A stretch of DNA of 56,069 bases, taken from NCBI RefSeq assembly GCF_025660655.1, contig NZ_JAOTIN010000012.1, forward strand, positions 1-56,069, read 5' to 3'. Positions 17,702 to 27,208 of the stretch are shown here, one piece after another; the first letter of the stretch is position 1, and each line of letters starts with the position of its first letter. The DNA is from Streptococcus sp. CSL10205-OR2 (lineage in GTDB: Bacteria > Bacillota > Bacilli > Lactobacillales > Streptococcaceae). The notes beneath the pieces were generated by a model. The model did not search any database, had not been told where the DNA came from, and worked only from the letters and a program-made list of their open reading frames with translations. The translations under genes were made by a program, and so were the position numbers.

Positions 17702-19186
17702 CTAGAGTCCTAGATACCTTTCTACTGTTTCTTTCATGTCTTTAGTTGCGATGGTTGTTTGATGACGAATTGGTGCTTTTTCAATGCCGTCTACAGCTTT
17801 AGGAATGACTATTTGAGAGAGTTTTTTGAGTTTCTTTACTGCCTCAAAATCATCTGTGATACTTGTTTTCTCAAGAGCTTTGACGACAACCGTTGGAAAT
17901 TTATAGGGACTTGCTGTTGATACGACAACTGTTTTTGTCATATCTTTTGTTTTTTCTTGATAATCCTTATAAACGCTTGATGCAACGGCTGTATGAGGAT
18001 CCTCAACATAATGATTTTCAAGATAAACACGCGCAATGTCCTGACTCGTTTGTTCTTGGTTAGCAAAGCCAGCGGCAAAAAGATTTAAAATAGAGGCCTC
18101 TTTAACTGGTAATTGATAACTACCTTCACTTGCTAATTGCGCCATTAGTTCACGCGTTTTTGTAGCATCGTTGCCTACTAAGTGAAAGACTAAACGCTCT
18201 AGATTAGATGACACAAGAATGTCCATTGAAGGACTTGTTGTCACTTTGAAGGGTCTATTTTTATCATAGGTTGCTGTGTTAAAGAAATCTGTTAACACAT
18301 TGTTTTCGTTGGAGGCACAGATAAGTTTTCCAACCGGCACACCAATTTTAGAGGCGTAAAAAGCAGCGAGAATATTACCAAAATTACCAGTTGGTACTGA
18401 AAAGTTAATCAATTCACCATTTTTAATCTCACCTTGTTTGAGAAGTTGTGCGTAAGCATAAACATAATAAACAATTTGAGGAACCAAACGGCCAATATTC
18501 ATGGAGTTGGCTGATGAAAATTGTATGCCTTTTTCTAGTAATAGAGCACGCAACTCTTCATCGTTAAACATGTCTTTTACACTGGTTTGGGCATCATCAA
18601 AGTTCCCATCAATAGCCAGAACATGCGTATTTTCACCTTCTTGGGTAACCATTTGTAACTCTTGGATACGACTCACGCCATTTTTAGGATAAAAGACAAA
18701 AATTTCTGTTCCAGGCACATCAGCAAAGCCTGCCATGGCTGCTTTTCCTGTATCTCCTGAGGTGGCTGTTAAAATAACGATTTTATTGTCCACGCCTTGT
18801 TTTTTAGCGGCAGTTGTCATCAAGTAAGGCAAAATCGATAAGGCCATGTCTTTAAAAGCTATGGTTGATCCGTGAAATAGCTCTAAATGGTATTGACCGT
18901 TCAACTTAACTATTGGTGCAATCAACTCTGTATCAAACTTATCATCATAAGCATTTGATACACAATAGGCGATTTCTTCCGGTGTAAAATCATCTAAAAA
19001 AGCTGACAAGATTTTTTTAGCAATGTCTTGGTAACTTAAGTCTTTTAATTGGTTGAAATCTAAGCTTATTTCTGGAAAAACAGTAGGGGTGTAGAGGCCA
19101 CCATCTGTTGCTAATCCTTTTAAAATAGCTTGGCTAGCTGTTGCTGTGTTTTTAGCATCTCTCGTTGATTGGTAAATTAGAGTCAT
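17702..19186 (-). CDS. thrC: Threonine synthase
   Basis: Threonine synthase converts O-phosphohomoserine to threonine and phosphate with pyridoxal phosphate. At 494 aa it is the long fungal/bacterial type. The PLP lysine lies in HGSTIAFKDMALS, and the cofactor phosphate-binding motif is TATSGDTGKAAMAGF. The start is the ATG at 19186, preceded by GGGAGAG; the frame is open 13 codons further but without signal. A possible promoter (TTGTTT, 18-base spacer, TATGAT) lies within the 105 bases after the adhE terminator. No threonine T-box leader is visible. Confidence 0.96.
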   Translation of the reverse strand: MTLIYQSTRDAKNTATASQAILKGLATDGGLYTPTVFPEISLDFNQLKDLSYQDIAKKILSAFLDDFTPEEIAYCVSNAYDDKFDTELIAPIVKLNGQYHLELFHGSTIAFKDMALSILPYLMTTAAKKQGVDNKIVILTATSGDTGKAAMAGFADVPGTEIFVFYPKNGVSRIQELQMVTQEGENTHVLAIDGNFDDAQTSVKDMFNDEELRALLLEKGIQFSSANSMNIGRLVPQIVYYVYAYAQLLKQGEIKNGELINFSVPTGNFGNILAAFYASKIGVPVGKLICASNENNVLTDFFNTATYDKNRPFKVTTSPSMDILVSSNLERLVFHLVGNDATKTRELMAQLASEGSYQLPVKEASILNLFAAGFANQEQTSQDIARVYLENHYVEDPHTAVASSVYKDYQEKTKDMTKTVVVSTASPYKFPTVVVKALEKTSITDDFEAVKKLKKLSQIVIPKAVDGIEKAPIRHQTTIATKDMKETVERYLGL

Positions 19187-19287
19187 TACGCTCTCCCTTG
19201 TTTCATAAAGTCTTTTTCTTATCATATCATATTTTTAACTGATTTGCCTAAACAAGTTTTCTGAATAAAACCTATTCAATACAAATG

Positions 19288-19319
19288 AAAAAACACCAAT
19301 TCTCAAAGAGAATTGGTGT
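19288..19319 (-). terminator. Terminator of adhE
   Basis: ACACCAATTCTC and GAGAATTGGTGT (19293-19304, 19308-19319) form a perfect 12-bp stem with a 3-base loop. On the minus strand it is followed by TTTTTT. It lies 6 bases after the adhE stop. Confidence 0.92.
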
Positions 19320-19325
19320 CAAGGA

Positions 19326-21908
19326 TTACCCTTCATAATCAAAGGCGATTTCAATAATTTCTTTTAATTCTGAAATGAGTGGTTCTTTTGGATTTGCGGT
19401 TGTACATTGGTCTTCGTAGGCTTTTTCAGCTAAACGATCAGCATCTGCTTTTAATTGTGCTTTGGTCACACCTTGTGACTTAAAGTTCATTTTAATGCCG
19501 ATTGATTGACCAAGCTCGTAAACCTTGCGAGCAAGTGTTTCTGCTAATTCTGCATCTGTTTCACCTTCAAATCCCATGAAGCGAGAAATATCAGCATAGT
19601 CTTTTTCTGCGCGGAAGTAGTCATATTTAGGGAACATGGCATGTTTTTGCGGATCTTTAGCGTTATATCTAATGATATGTGGCAGTAAGATGGCATTGGT
19701 ACGACCATGAGGAACGCCCCATTCACCACCAACTTTGTGAGCGATAGAGTGGCAAATACCTAAGAAAGCATTAGCAAAAGCCATTCCCGCCATAGTTGAA
19801 GCGTTATGCATTTTTTCACGTGATTCTTCATCAGGGGTGTTCACTGATTTTTCAAGGTAGTCAAAGACTAGTTTGATGGCTTGAAGAGATAAACCACGTG
19901 TGTAATCACTTGCCATTACTGAAACATAAGATTCAATCGCATGGGTTAAAACATCCATTCCTGTATCGGCTGTCACACTAGCAGGAACACTCATAACAAG
20001 AGCTGGGTCAATAATAGCCACATCTGGTGTCAAAGCATAATCAGCAAGAGGATATTTGGTATGGTCATCACTGTCAGTAATAACGGCAAACGGTGTTACC
20101 TCAGATCCTGTTCCTGATGTTGTTGGAATACAGATAAAGGTTGTTTTTTCTGCATAAGGAATTTTATAGGTACGTTTACGAATATCTAAGAATTTTTGTT
20201 TAGCACCAAAGAAGCTAACATCAGGGTTTTCAAAGAACATCCACATTGCTTTTGCAGCATCCATCGCAGAACCACCACCTAGAGCGATAATAGTGTCTGG
20301 TTGGAACTCGTTAAACATTTCAAGCCCTTTGTAGACGGTATTAGTTGATGGGTTTGGCTCTACTTCTGAGAAAACTTTCACAGATGGATTGTTTTTATTT
20401 AATTGTAATTGTTTTTTCACTAAATCAGCATAGCCAAATTTAACCATCCCTGGATCACAGACAATCATGACTTTCTCTGCTTGAATTTTACGAAGGTACA
20501 TGATGGAATTTTTTTCAAAGTAGATTTTGGGTGGTAATTTAAACCATTGCATATTATTACGGCGCTTTGCTAGTGTCTTAACGTTAATCAAATCAATTGC
20601 CCCCACATTGTGTGATACTGAGTTGCGTCCGTGTGAGCCACAACCAAGGGTTAATGATGGAATCATTTCATTGTAGATATTTCCGATACCACCTTCTGCT
20701 GATGGTGAGTTAACAAGAATACGGCATGCCTTCATACGAAGACCAAAACGGATTTGAAGATCTTCATCTTCTGTGTGAATCACTGCAGTATGTCCTAAAC
20801 CACCAAGGTTTAACATTTTATCACATTTTTCTAAAGCATCTTCCACGTCACTTGCTTTGATAAGGGCAAGTACTGGAGACAGTTTTTCAAGAGCTAATGG
20901 GTGTTCCATAGTCGCATCTGGAATTTCTGCCAAGATAATTTTAGTGCCTTTTGGTACTTTGATGCCTGCTAATTCAGCGATGAATTCTGCTGAATAACCA
21001 ACAATTTTCGGATTAACAGCTGTTTTTGCTTCATTAAGAACAGCTTTTTCTAATTTTTTAATATCAGCTTTTTTAGAAACGATAAAACAGTTATGTGCTT
21101 CAAACTCTGCTTTGACCTCATCATAAACCGAAGCATCGACAATAGCAGCTTGTTCAGAGGCACAAATCATCCCATTATCAAAGGTTTTTGAAACAATCAA
21201 ATCATTAACAGCACGTTTAATTTTAGCATCTGCTGCAATATAACTTGGTACATTACCAGGTCCTACACCAAGAGCAGGTTTACCACTTGAATAAGCCGCC
21301 TTAACCATACCTGGACCACCTGTTGCAAGAATGGTTGCAATTAAAGGATGGTTCATCAAAGCACCTGTTGCTTCAATACTTGGTTGTTCAATCCATTGCA
21401 CACAGTCTTCTGGCGCACCTGCTTCAATAGCAGCATCGCGAACAATACGAGCAGCTTCTGAAGAACATTTTTGTGCTGATGGGTGAAAGGCGAAAATAAT
21501 TGGATTTCTTGTTTTTAAAGCAATCAAGGCTTTGAAAATGGTTGTTGAGGTAGGATTAGTTGTCGGAGTAACCCCACAAATCACACCAACAGGCTCAGCA
21601 ATAGAAATCAAACCTGCTTCTTTATCTTCTGCGATAACACCAACTGTTTTATCATACTTAATCGCATTCCAGATATACTCTGAAGCATACATATTTTTAA
21701 TAGCTTTATCTTCGTAGATACCACGACCTGTTTCTTCAACAGCCATCTTTGCTAAGGGCATATGTTTTTCTAATGCCGCCATACTTGCATGGTGAACGAT
21801 ATCATCAACTTGTTCTTGTGTGAAATCTTCCATAGCGTGTAAAGCTTTCGTTGCTTTTTGAGCCAATTGATCAATCATTGTTTTTGCATCAACAGTTTTA
21901 GTTGCCAT
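19326..21908 (-). CDS. adhE: Bifunctional acetaldehyde-CoA/alcohol dehydrogenase
   Basis: AdhE reduces acetyl-CoA to acetaldehyde and then to ethanol, regenerating NAD+ in mixed-acid fermentation. The N-terminal aldehyde dehydrogenase half (about 1-440) has the catalytic cysteine in GMICASEQA. The C-terminal iron-dependent alcohol dehydrogenase half (about 450-860) has the NAD-binding GGGSAMDAAK and metal ligands in DVLTHAIESYVS and GICHSIAHKVGGEWGVPHGR. At 860 aa it is full length. Such enzymes form long filaments called spirosomes. GGAGG precedes the ATG. Two Rex-type operators overlap its promoter, implying induction at high NADH. Confidence 0.97.
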   Translation of the reverse strand: MATKTVDAKTMIDQLAQKATKALHAMEDFTQEQVDDIVHHASMAALEKHMPLAKMAVEETGRGIYEDKAIKNMYASEYIWNAIKYDKTVGVIAEDKEAGLISIAEPVGVICGVTPTTNPTSTTIFKALIALKTRNPIIFAFHPSAQKCSSEAARIVRDAAIEAGAPEDCVQWIEQPSIEATGALMNHPLIATILATGGPGMVKAAYSSGKPALGVGPGNVPSYIAADAKIKRAVNDLIVSKTFDNGMICASEQAAIVDASVYDEVKAEFEAHNCFIVSKKADIKKLEKAVLNEAKTAVNPKIVGYSAEFIAELAGIKVPKGTKIILAEIPDATMEHPLALEKLSPVLALIKASDVEDALEKCDKMLNLGGLGHTAVIHTEDEDLQIRFGLRMKACRILVNSPSAEGGIGNIYNEMIPSLTLGCGSHGRNSVSHNVGAIDLINVKTLAKRRNNMQWFKLPPKIYFEKNSIMYLRKIQAEKVMIVCDPGMVKFGYADLVKKQLQLNKNNPSVKVFSEVEPNPSTNTVYKGLEMFNEFQPDTIIALGGGSAMDAAKAMWMFFENPDVSFFGAKQKFLDIRKRTYKIPYAEKTTFICIPTTSGTGSEVTPFAVITDSDDHTKYPLADYALTPDVAIIDPALVMSVPASVTADTGMDVLTHAIESYVSVMASDYTRGLSLQAIKLVFDYLEKSVNTPDEESREKMHNASTMAGMAFANAFLGICHSIAHKVGGEWGVPHGRTNAILLPHIIRYNAKDPQKHAMFPKYDYFRAEKDYADISRFMGFEGETDAELAETLARKVYELGQSIGIKMNFKSQGVTKAQLKADADRLAEKAYEDQCTTANPKEPLISELKEIIEIAFDYEG

Positions 21909-21927
21909 AAGTTATTTTCCTCCAACA

Positions 21928-21945
21928 TTGTTAAATGTTTCACAA
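21928..21945 (-). promoter_or_regulatory. Rex operator, downstream copy
   Basis: Minus-strand TTGTGAAACATTTAACAA matches the Rex consensus TTGTGAA-N4-TTCACAA at all but one position. It lies between the adhE transcription start and its ribosome-binding site, where binding would block elongation. Confidence 0.75.
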
Positions 21946-21958
21946 TTTTTATGGTTTT

Positions 21959-21987
21959 ATTATAGCTCATTTTAAAAAGTTTGTAAA
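21959..21987 (-). promoter_or_regulatory. adhE promoter
   Basis: TTTACA (21982-21987) and TATAAT (21959-21964) are 17 bases apart on the minus strand. The -35 is embedded in the upstream Rex box, so a bound repressor would exclude RNA polymerase. Confidence 0.85.
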
Positions 21988-21998
21988 TAGTTTCACAA
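21981..21998 (-). promoter_or_regulatory. Rex operator, upstream copy over the -35
   Basis: Minus-strand TTGTGAAACTATTTACAA matches the Rex consensus TTGTGAA-N4-TTCACAA with a single change. Rex is the redox-sensing repressor that leaves DNA when NADH rises; adhE is a classic target in Firmicutes. Confidence 0.82.
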
Positions 21999-22133
21999 TA
22001 TTTTTTCAATTTTTTTTTGAAAGTTTTTTCCATTGACCAAAAAACAATTCCTTACGCTACTACCCTAACGTTTTTTTAATTGTTCTCATTTTCTCATTTG
22101 TTAAATTAAGTGAGACAGAAAAAAAGCCATTCA

Positions 22134-22236
22134 TGTTAGACTCTGACAAACAATTACATTTGTCTGAAAGGAACTAACATAAATGACCTATAGTCATCTT
22201 ACTATAAATGAGGAAATGAAAGGCGATCCAATTTAG
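22134..22236 (+). mobile_element. Possible IS30-like transposase remnant
   Basis: An 18-codon frame at 22183-22236 (including the stop) starts MTYSHLTINEEMK, like the first residues of IS30-family transposases (typically MTY-HLT-E), and then stops. It has AAGGA upstream, and the preceding bases carry nested inverted pairs TGTTAG/CTAACA and GACAAA/TTTGTC. The rest of the transposase is absent. It lies at the border between adhE and the accessory island. The assignment rests on a short similarity and could be chance. Confidence 0.35.
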
Positions 22237-22299
22237 ATATTTTGGGTAAAAGGAGTCCTGCTAAATATAGAACTAAAATATAAATTCAAAACTAAATTT

Positions 22300-24342
22300 T
22301 TATTGATTATTTTTCATTTTCTTAATAAGCTCTTCACCTAACAACCTTTCAAATTGTAAATCAGTTTCAAAATCAAACCATTTTATTCTACTTCCAACAC
22401 TGAAGGTCTTGTCAAATTGTTCTAACCAAGGAAAATTTTTATTTAAATTAGTATTATTGACAACATATTTTGATGGTAAAAAACCTCCTAGAAGGGCTAA
22501 AGCAACAGAAATTTCTTCACTGAATAACCAATCAATATATTCAAGTGCTTCATTAACCATTTTGGATGACTTCAAAATTCCAATCGCTCCACCTCCTATA
22601 ACAGGTTGATTTCCTGGTATTGGAGCATAACCAAATGTAAATTCTGTATCAATGGAATCATCATTGAATAGTGGACTAGCATAATTAGAAAACAGAATTT
22701 CCATAACTGTTTCCCCTGTTTTTAGACTATTTACAAAGTCTTCCCACCAATCAGAACTACTTTTTTTTGTATAGTTAATACTATTTTTATAATCTAAAAA
22801 AACAGTTTCTATAATGCTTAAAGTCATATTATTTTTCAAAAGACTTTCTCTCAAGCGAGGAATAAAATCACAAGCAGCAACAATTGGTGATTTTAATCCT
22901 CTACTATGCCCAAAAAGAGTTGGTGACTCATTATTGATATTTTTAGTAAAAAACTCAGAAATTTTATCAAATTCAATATAACTTTGAGGTATTTCTAATG
23001 AATTTTTGTTTTTTTCAAAATATTGTCGCTGTATCAATGTATTCTCAAAAATATCTTTCCTATATACCAAAATCTGACTACTGATATCTAGTGGGAATGT
23101 ATATTGACATCCATTAACATGTGTATATTCTTTAGAAACTGATTTGTCAATTTTAGCATTGATCGTCTTTGTTATACTCTCATTAGAAATATTTTTAAAA
23201 ATTAATTCAGCGTAAGTTGGCAACCAAGCCATGTCAACTCTTATGATATCAATATCAACTAATAATTCGGGATTAGATAATAAATCCAATATTTCTTCAT
23301 ATTCTCTCTCGACGATAACTATATCTCTCCCAGTCAAAAATTTATATCTATCTGATAATATTGATAAAGCTTGGCTAATTGGAGATTTTAGAGTAAGAAT
23401 TTTAATGGCGTTAGTGTTTTCTTTTAGAAAACTAAACTTCCCAGACATTGACTCATAAGGTAATAACTGATGTAAAGTCTTATTTTCTATCTTTAAAATA
23501 CAATTTTGTGCTAACTTGCGGTAATCTACTTTTAAAGTATAAACATTATCTTGTTGAATAAAATCTGAAGAACCAACGAGATAAAATATCGGTAAATCTT
23601 TTTTCCCGAACCATTTTAACATATCTTTTAAACGATTAAGCAGAAATTTATCTGTCAAAAAAATAACATCAAAATGTGTTAATAATTTTAGACTAGGATA
23701 AAGTTTCAATACATAGTCATAATCATTAAGATAATAGTGTTTAGAGGAATAGTTTTGGATAATACTTTCACTAATATAACTTGAAAGACTATAATCACCC
23801 TCAAAACCAAATGATAAAAAAGTGACAGTATTTATAGAATTCTTATAAAGAAATTCTCTAAAATTCTCTAAAACCGTTGAAATTTGAAAACTCAATCCAT
23901 TTTTCTCAGGATAAGTGTCAATTTCGTATACTTTAACTGAGTGAAGCCTACTTACCTTAAATTTTTTTATAGAGAAACCTAGACAAAAAATGGCATGCGG
24001 TAGTTGTCCTAAACAATCATTAAAAATGTGAGATATATTTGACTTACTCCTTATGTTCACTATCTCAATATCAAAACTTGAACTACCTACCATAATCTCA
24101 TCCAAAAAATCAGTATATTGATTTTTCATTGTAGATAACACTAAAATATAACACTTATTAGATAACCCTCTCCTTAAAAATTGAGCTTGAGTATTGATAC
24201 GGTAACCTAATTTTTTAGCTGCTTCTTCAACAAGTTTAATTTTATCTGCTCTAACATTCCCTCTTTTATTTAGAACATTCGAGGCTGTGCCATGTGAAAC
24301 TCCTGCCTCTTTAGCAATATCATTTATCGTAACCAATATCAT
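22300..24342 (-). CDS. LacI-type regulator fused to a solute-binding-protein-like domain
   Basis: A 680-aa protein with an unusual build. Residues 3-50 are a LacI-type helix-turn-helix (VTINDIAKEAGVSHGTASNV and the hinge YRINTQAQ). About 60-290 look like a divergent LacI sensor domain. From about 315 to the end the sequence resembles a family-1 extracellular solute-binding protein, including a VIGGGAIGILKSSKMVNEALEYIDWLF segment near 605-635. No signal peptide is present, so the binding domain is cytoplasmic. Ordinary LacI proteins end near 330 residues. It probably senses a ligand of the neighbouring ABC importer and controls that operon. AGGAG precedes the ATG; a TTG two codons on is an alternative start. 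The gene is markedly AT-rich. Ligand unknown. Confidence 0.8.
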   Translation of the reverse strand: MILVTINDIAKEAGVSHGTASNVLNKRGNVRADKIKLVEEAAKKLGYRINTQAQFLRRGLSNKCYILVLSTMKNQYTDFLDEIMVGSSSFDIEIVNIRSKSNISHIFNDCLGQLPHAIFCLGFSIKKFKVSRLHSVKVYEIDTYPEKNGLSFQISTVLENFREFLYKNSINTVTFLSFGFEGDYSLSSYISESIIQNYSSKHYYLNDYDYVLKLYPSLKLLTHFDVIFLTDKFLLNRLKDMLKWFGKKDLPIFYLVGSSDFIQQDNVYTLKVDYRKLAQNCILKIENKTLHQLLPYESMSGKFSFLKENTNAIKILTLKSPISQALSILSDRYKFLTGRDIVIVEREYEEILDLLSNPELLVDIDIIRVDMAWLPTYAELIFKNISNESITKTINAKIDKSVSKEYTHVNGCQYTFPLDISSQILVYRKDIFENTLIQRQYFEKNKNSLEIPQSYIEFDKISEFFTKNINNESPTLFGHSRGLKSPIVAACDFIPRLRESLLKNNMTLSIIETVFLDYKNSINYTKKSSSDWWEDFVNSLKTGETVMEILFSNYASPLFNDDSIDTEFTFGYAPIPGNQPVIGGGAIGILKSSKMVNEALEYIDWLFSEEISVALALLGGFLPSKYVVNNTNLNKNFPWLEQFDKTFSVGSRIKWFDFETDLQFERLLGEELIKKMKNNQ

Positions 24343-24780
24343 TCAACTCCTAAAAACTAGATTAAAACCCTCTATTTATCTTTTAATTTATTATTTTCAA
24401 AAGAATTTAACATTCTCTTAAATATAAAAAATCGGTGAACATTTTTCTAATCGACATCTAACTACTATATAATATATAGATTTGGTGGTTTTTATTATTT
24501 AGTATTTCAATAATACCATATAAACAAGATAAAGAGAAATATATTTCAGATGGTTTCTTAGCGTTTCATAAGCAATTTGAGCATCCTCTTTCAGAAACCA
24601 TTATTCATCTTATTCTCCAATCCTTCAATTGTAAAATCACCTTTCTAATGTTTCACACAAGCCAATTGATAAATAGCCTCATTCAATAAAAATTAACCAT
24701 TTTGAAAAATAGTTTAAAGTATCCTTCTATCTTTATTCTACTCCAACAAATTATTACTTAAAACAAAAATTTAATTCATT
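24343..24780. other. AT-rich gap with possible gene remnants
   Basis: About 440 bases separate the fusion regulator from the mgtC-like gene. They must hold the regulator's promoter, but only weak candidates are seen on the minus strand, such as TTGAAA followed by TAAATA. Open but startless stretches occur on both strands around 24510-24690, including a minus-strand run reading FLKEDAQIAYETLRNHLKY. They may be decayed genes or chance frames; I cannot identify them. Confidence 0.35.
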
Positions 24781-24812
24781 AAAAAAAGATAAAGAGATTG
24801 TAACTCTTTATC
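24781..24812 (-). terminator. Terminator of the importer operon
   Basis: GATAAAGAG and CTCTTTATC (24788-24796, 24804-24812) form a 9-bp stem with a 7-base loop and are followed on the minus strand by seven T residues. The stem contains the stop codon of the mgtC-like gene, so the operon ends exactly there. Confidence 0.88.
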
Positions 24813-25512
24813 TGATTTCTTCCACATAAATCACACCTGCAATCTCTGACAGGTTTTCCATTAATTTTAGATGATCAAATTTTTCATTTAATTGCAACTC
24901 CATATAACAAGATATTTTTGTAGAGTTAATACTTGTTAGTTTTCTTTCTTCGTCTAAATTAGCAATGCCATTTTGCATATCTATTATTTTTATTCCAGAT
25001 GTGCTCAAATAAATTAACAATCGATTGTAAGCTTCCATAGAACTGAACACTATATAATACTCAGCAATTTTTGTTTTTGAATTTAAATATTTTTTTACAG
25101 GAGTAAATATAGTCATAATAGCTATTAGAAGAATTGCTGCAACAATAGCCCCTTTATAAAAACCTATTCCTATAGCTAATCCAATACATGCTGACGACCA
25201 TAATCCAGCGGCAGTAGTCAGTCCCTTTATTTTGTTTCTATTTGTTACTAAAATAGTTCCAGCTCCTAGGAAACCAAGTCCACTAATCACCTGCGCCCCC
25301 ATTCTGCTAGGATCTCCTGTACCGTATTCATGAACTATAAATTGATTAGTCATCATTACAATACTAGCCCCAAGACAAACTAAAATATAAGTTCTTAACC
25401 CTGCCGCTTGATTTTTTACTCCACGTTCGTAGCCTACAATACCTCCTAATACAATTGACATAATACATCTTAGGAAAATTTCATCTATGTGCAATCCTCC
25501 TGAAGTTAACAT
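24808..25512 (-). CDS. MgtC/SapB family membrane protein
   Basis: A 234-aa member of the MgtC/SapB family. Four to five membrane segments fill residues 10-135 with the family motifs GLRTYILVCLGAS, GLGFLGAGTI and GLTTAAGLWSSACIGLAIG. A C-terminal soluble domain of about 95 residues follows, as in true MgtC proteins. MgtC of Salmonella affects survival at low magnesium and phosphate homeostasis; whether this protein does so is unknown. Its ATG overlaps the permease stop by one base (TAATG), so it is tightly coupled to the ABC importer, which is an unusual partner and hints at a shared phosphate-related task. Confidence 0.88.
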   Translation of the reverse strand: MLTSGGLHIDEIFLRCIMSIVLGGIVGYERGVKNQAAGLRTYILVCLGASIVMMTNQFIVHEYGTGDPSRMGAQVISGLGFLGAGTILVTNRNKIKGLTTAAGLWSSACIGLAIGIGFYKGAIVAAILLIAIMTIFTPVKKYLNSKTKIAEYYIVFSSMEAYNRLLIYLSTSGIKIIDMQNGIANLDEERKLTSINSTKISCYMELQLNEKFDHLKLMENLSEIAGVIYVEEIR

Positions 25513-27206
25513 TATCGTTTACCTTTCTGTGTTTGAAAACGGTTAGCAATATAAAGTGCAGCACTTGACATAACCATTAATACCACTGAGTATACTAACA
25601 TCATTGCTTGTGCATTTATAGTCGCGGTCTCGTCAGTAGATTGTTTAATAACAATACCTAAAGGTTGAAATAGTGGATGATATAGGAAAACTGATAAGTC
25701 ATAATCAGAAAGTAATGAGTTGAAATTCAATACAACTACTGACAAAACTACTGGCATTATTAAAGGAATAATTACCTTGGTCATTGTGCGTAAAGTTGAT
25801 GCACCCATACTTCTAGCCGCTTCTTCCATATCATTATTAATACTAAAAAAAGCAGCACGAATCATTCGATAAGAGAATGGTAATTTTTGAATAATATAAG
25901 CAATTAACATAATGGCCAATGTGCCTACTAGTACAATATTAAATATCATTAATTTAGGTTCATTATACGTAAACATTAATCCTAGTGCAATTAATGTACT
26001 TGGAAGAATCCAAGGAATCAAAGCGCCATATTCAAAAAATTGATCTATTTTAAACTTATTCTTATGAACAATTCTTGAGATAACAATAGCAATGATAGTT
26101 ACAATTATAGCTGCTAACAATGAATAGACCAAACTGACTAAATAGGGTTTGAAAGCTTGACTATTCGAAAATAGTTGAGCATAATTTTCAATGGTGAAAC
26201 TGCTCAATTTTAAATTGCCTGTTTTGATTGTCAAAGCATCAGTAAATGAATAGACAATAATTAATAGAATAGGAAGCATATAAATGCCAAACAAAACATA
26301 AGCTACTATGTGAGCCAAAAGATTCCAAAATGGAGAATTAATTTTTTGTTTTTTAAGTCCAGCTTTTGTTTTTGAAACAGAAACATAATTGCCTCCACTT
26401 TCAATCCTATTTAACAATGTTAGTAGTAAAATGGTTGCCAACCCTAAAATCAACGCTAATAACGCCGCTAAATCTCTAGAAGATGTCGTTTTAGCAAATG
26501 TAATTATCAAGGGGTTAATTGTCTGAAAACTTTCTCCCCCAACAATCAGTGGTGCAGAAACCGCTGATAATCCTGTTAAAAAAGTCAAAATAGTTAATGC
26601 AAAAAGTGTTGGTTTAAACGTAGGAAAGACAACTCGGAAAAATACAGTGATTGGATTAGCTCCCATATTTCTTGAAGCCTCAATAGTATGATAATCAACA
26701 CTTCTCACAGCACTGGTCAAAAACATAATATGATTAGAGGTACAAGCAAATGTCATAATAAACAAAACAGCACCGTATCCTTGAAACCAATTGGATGATA
26801 AATTAGGAAATATATTTGTTAAAAGTTGAGTAACGACACCATTACTACCGTACACAAATTTATATCCTGTTGCCAAAACGATTCCGCCATAAACTAATGA
26901 TGTCATATAGCCAAGTTTTAATATTTTTGACCCTTTTATTTCCCAGTACTCTGTAAAAAGAACCACTAATGTCCCTACAATATTAACTGTTAAGACCATC
27001 GAAACAGCTAGAATAAAACTATTAGATATACTACTTAAAGCTCTTTCTGATTTTAAAATTTTAGTAACAGCATCTAATGTAAATGTACCATCTTTTAAAA
27101 AGACATCGGTAACTAAACCTATATTAGGATAGATTACAAAAGCAACAATTAGCCAGAAAACACCAATTCTAATAATCCAATCTCGCCATTTAAATTCTTT
27201 TTTCAT
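25512..27206 (-). CDS. ABC importer permease, fused double-domain (Fbp/Afu type)
   Basis: A 564-aa integral membrane protein with about twelve membrane segments made of two consecutive permease domains. Each has a cytoplasmic EAA loop: [20 protein letters not shown] near residue 177 and [20 protein letters not shown] near 466. This fused form is typical of ferric-iron (FbpB) and hexose-phosphate (AfuB) importers and 2-aminoethylphosphonate-type systems. AAGGAG lies within the last codons of the ATPase gene, two bases before which the ATPase stops, indicating coupling. Annotation as iron permease would be automatic but is not supported by the binding protein here. Confidence 0.9.
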   Translation of the reverse strand: MKKEFKWRDWIIRIGVFWLIVAFVIYPNIGLVTDVFLKDGTFTLDAVTKILKSERALSSISNSFILAVSMVLTVNIVGTLVVLFTEYWEIKGSKILKLGYMTSLVYGGIVLATGYKFVYGSNGVVTQLLTNIFPNLSSNWFQGYGAVLFIMTFACTSNHIMFLTSAVRSVDYHTIEASRNMGANPITVFFRVVFPTFKPTLFALTILTFLTGLSAVSAPLIVGGESFQTINPLIITFAKTTSSRDLAALLALILGLATILLLTLLNRIESGGNYVSVSKTKAGLKKQKINSPFWNLLAHIVAYVLFGIYMLPILLIIVYSFTDALTIKTGNLKLSSFTIENYAQLFSNSQAFKPYLVSLVYSLLAAIIVTIIAIVISRIVHKNKFKIDQFFEYGALIPWILPSTLIALGLMFTYNEPKLMIFNIVLVGTLAIMLIAYIIQKLPFSYRMIRAAFFSINNDMEEAARSMGASTLRTMTKVIIPLIMPVVLSVVVLNFNSLLSDYDLSVFLYHPLFQPLGIVIKQSTDETATINAQAMMLVYSVVLMVMSSAALYIANRFQTQKGKR

Positions 27207-27208
27207 AG

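Noticed and set aside
19187..19290. T-box or threonine attenuator ahead of thrC
   Set aside because: The interval is only about 100 bases and shows neither a leader peptide rich in threonine nor a specifier/T-box sequence.
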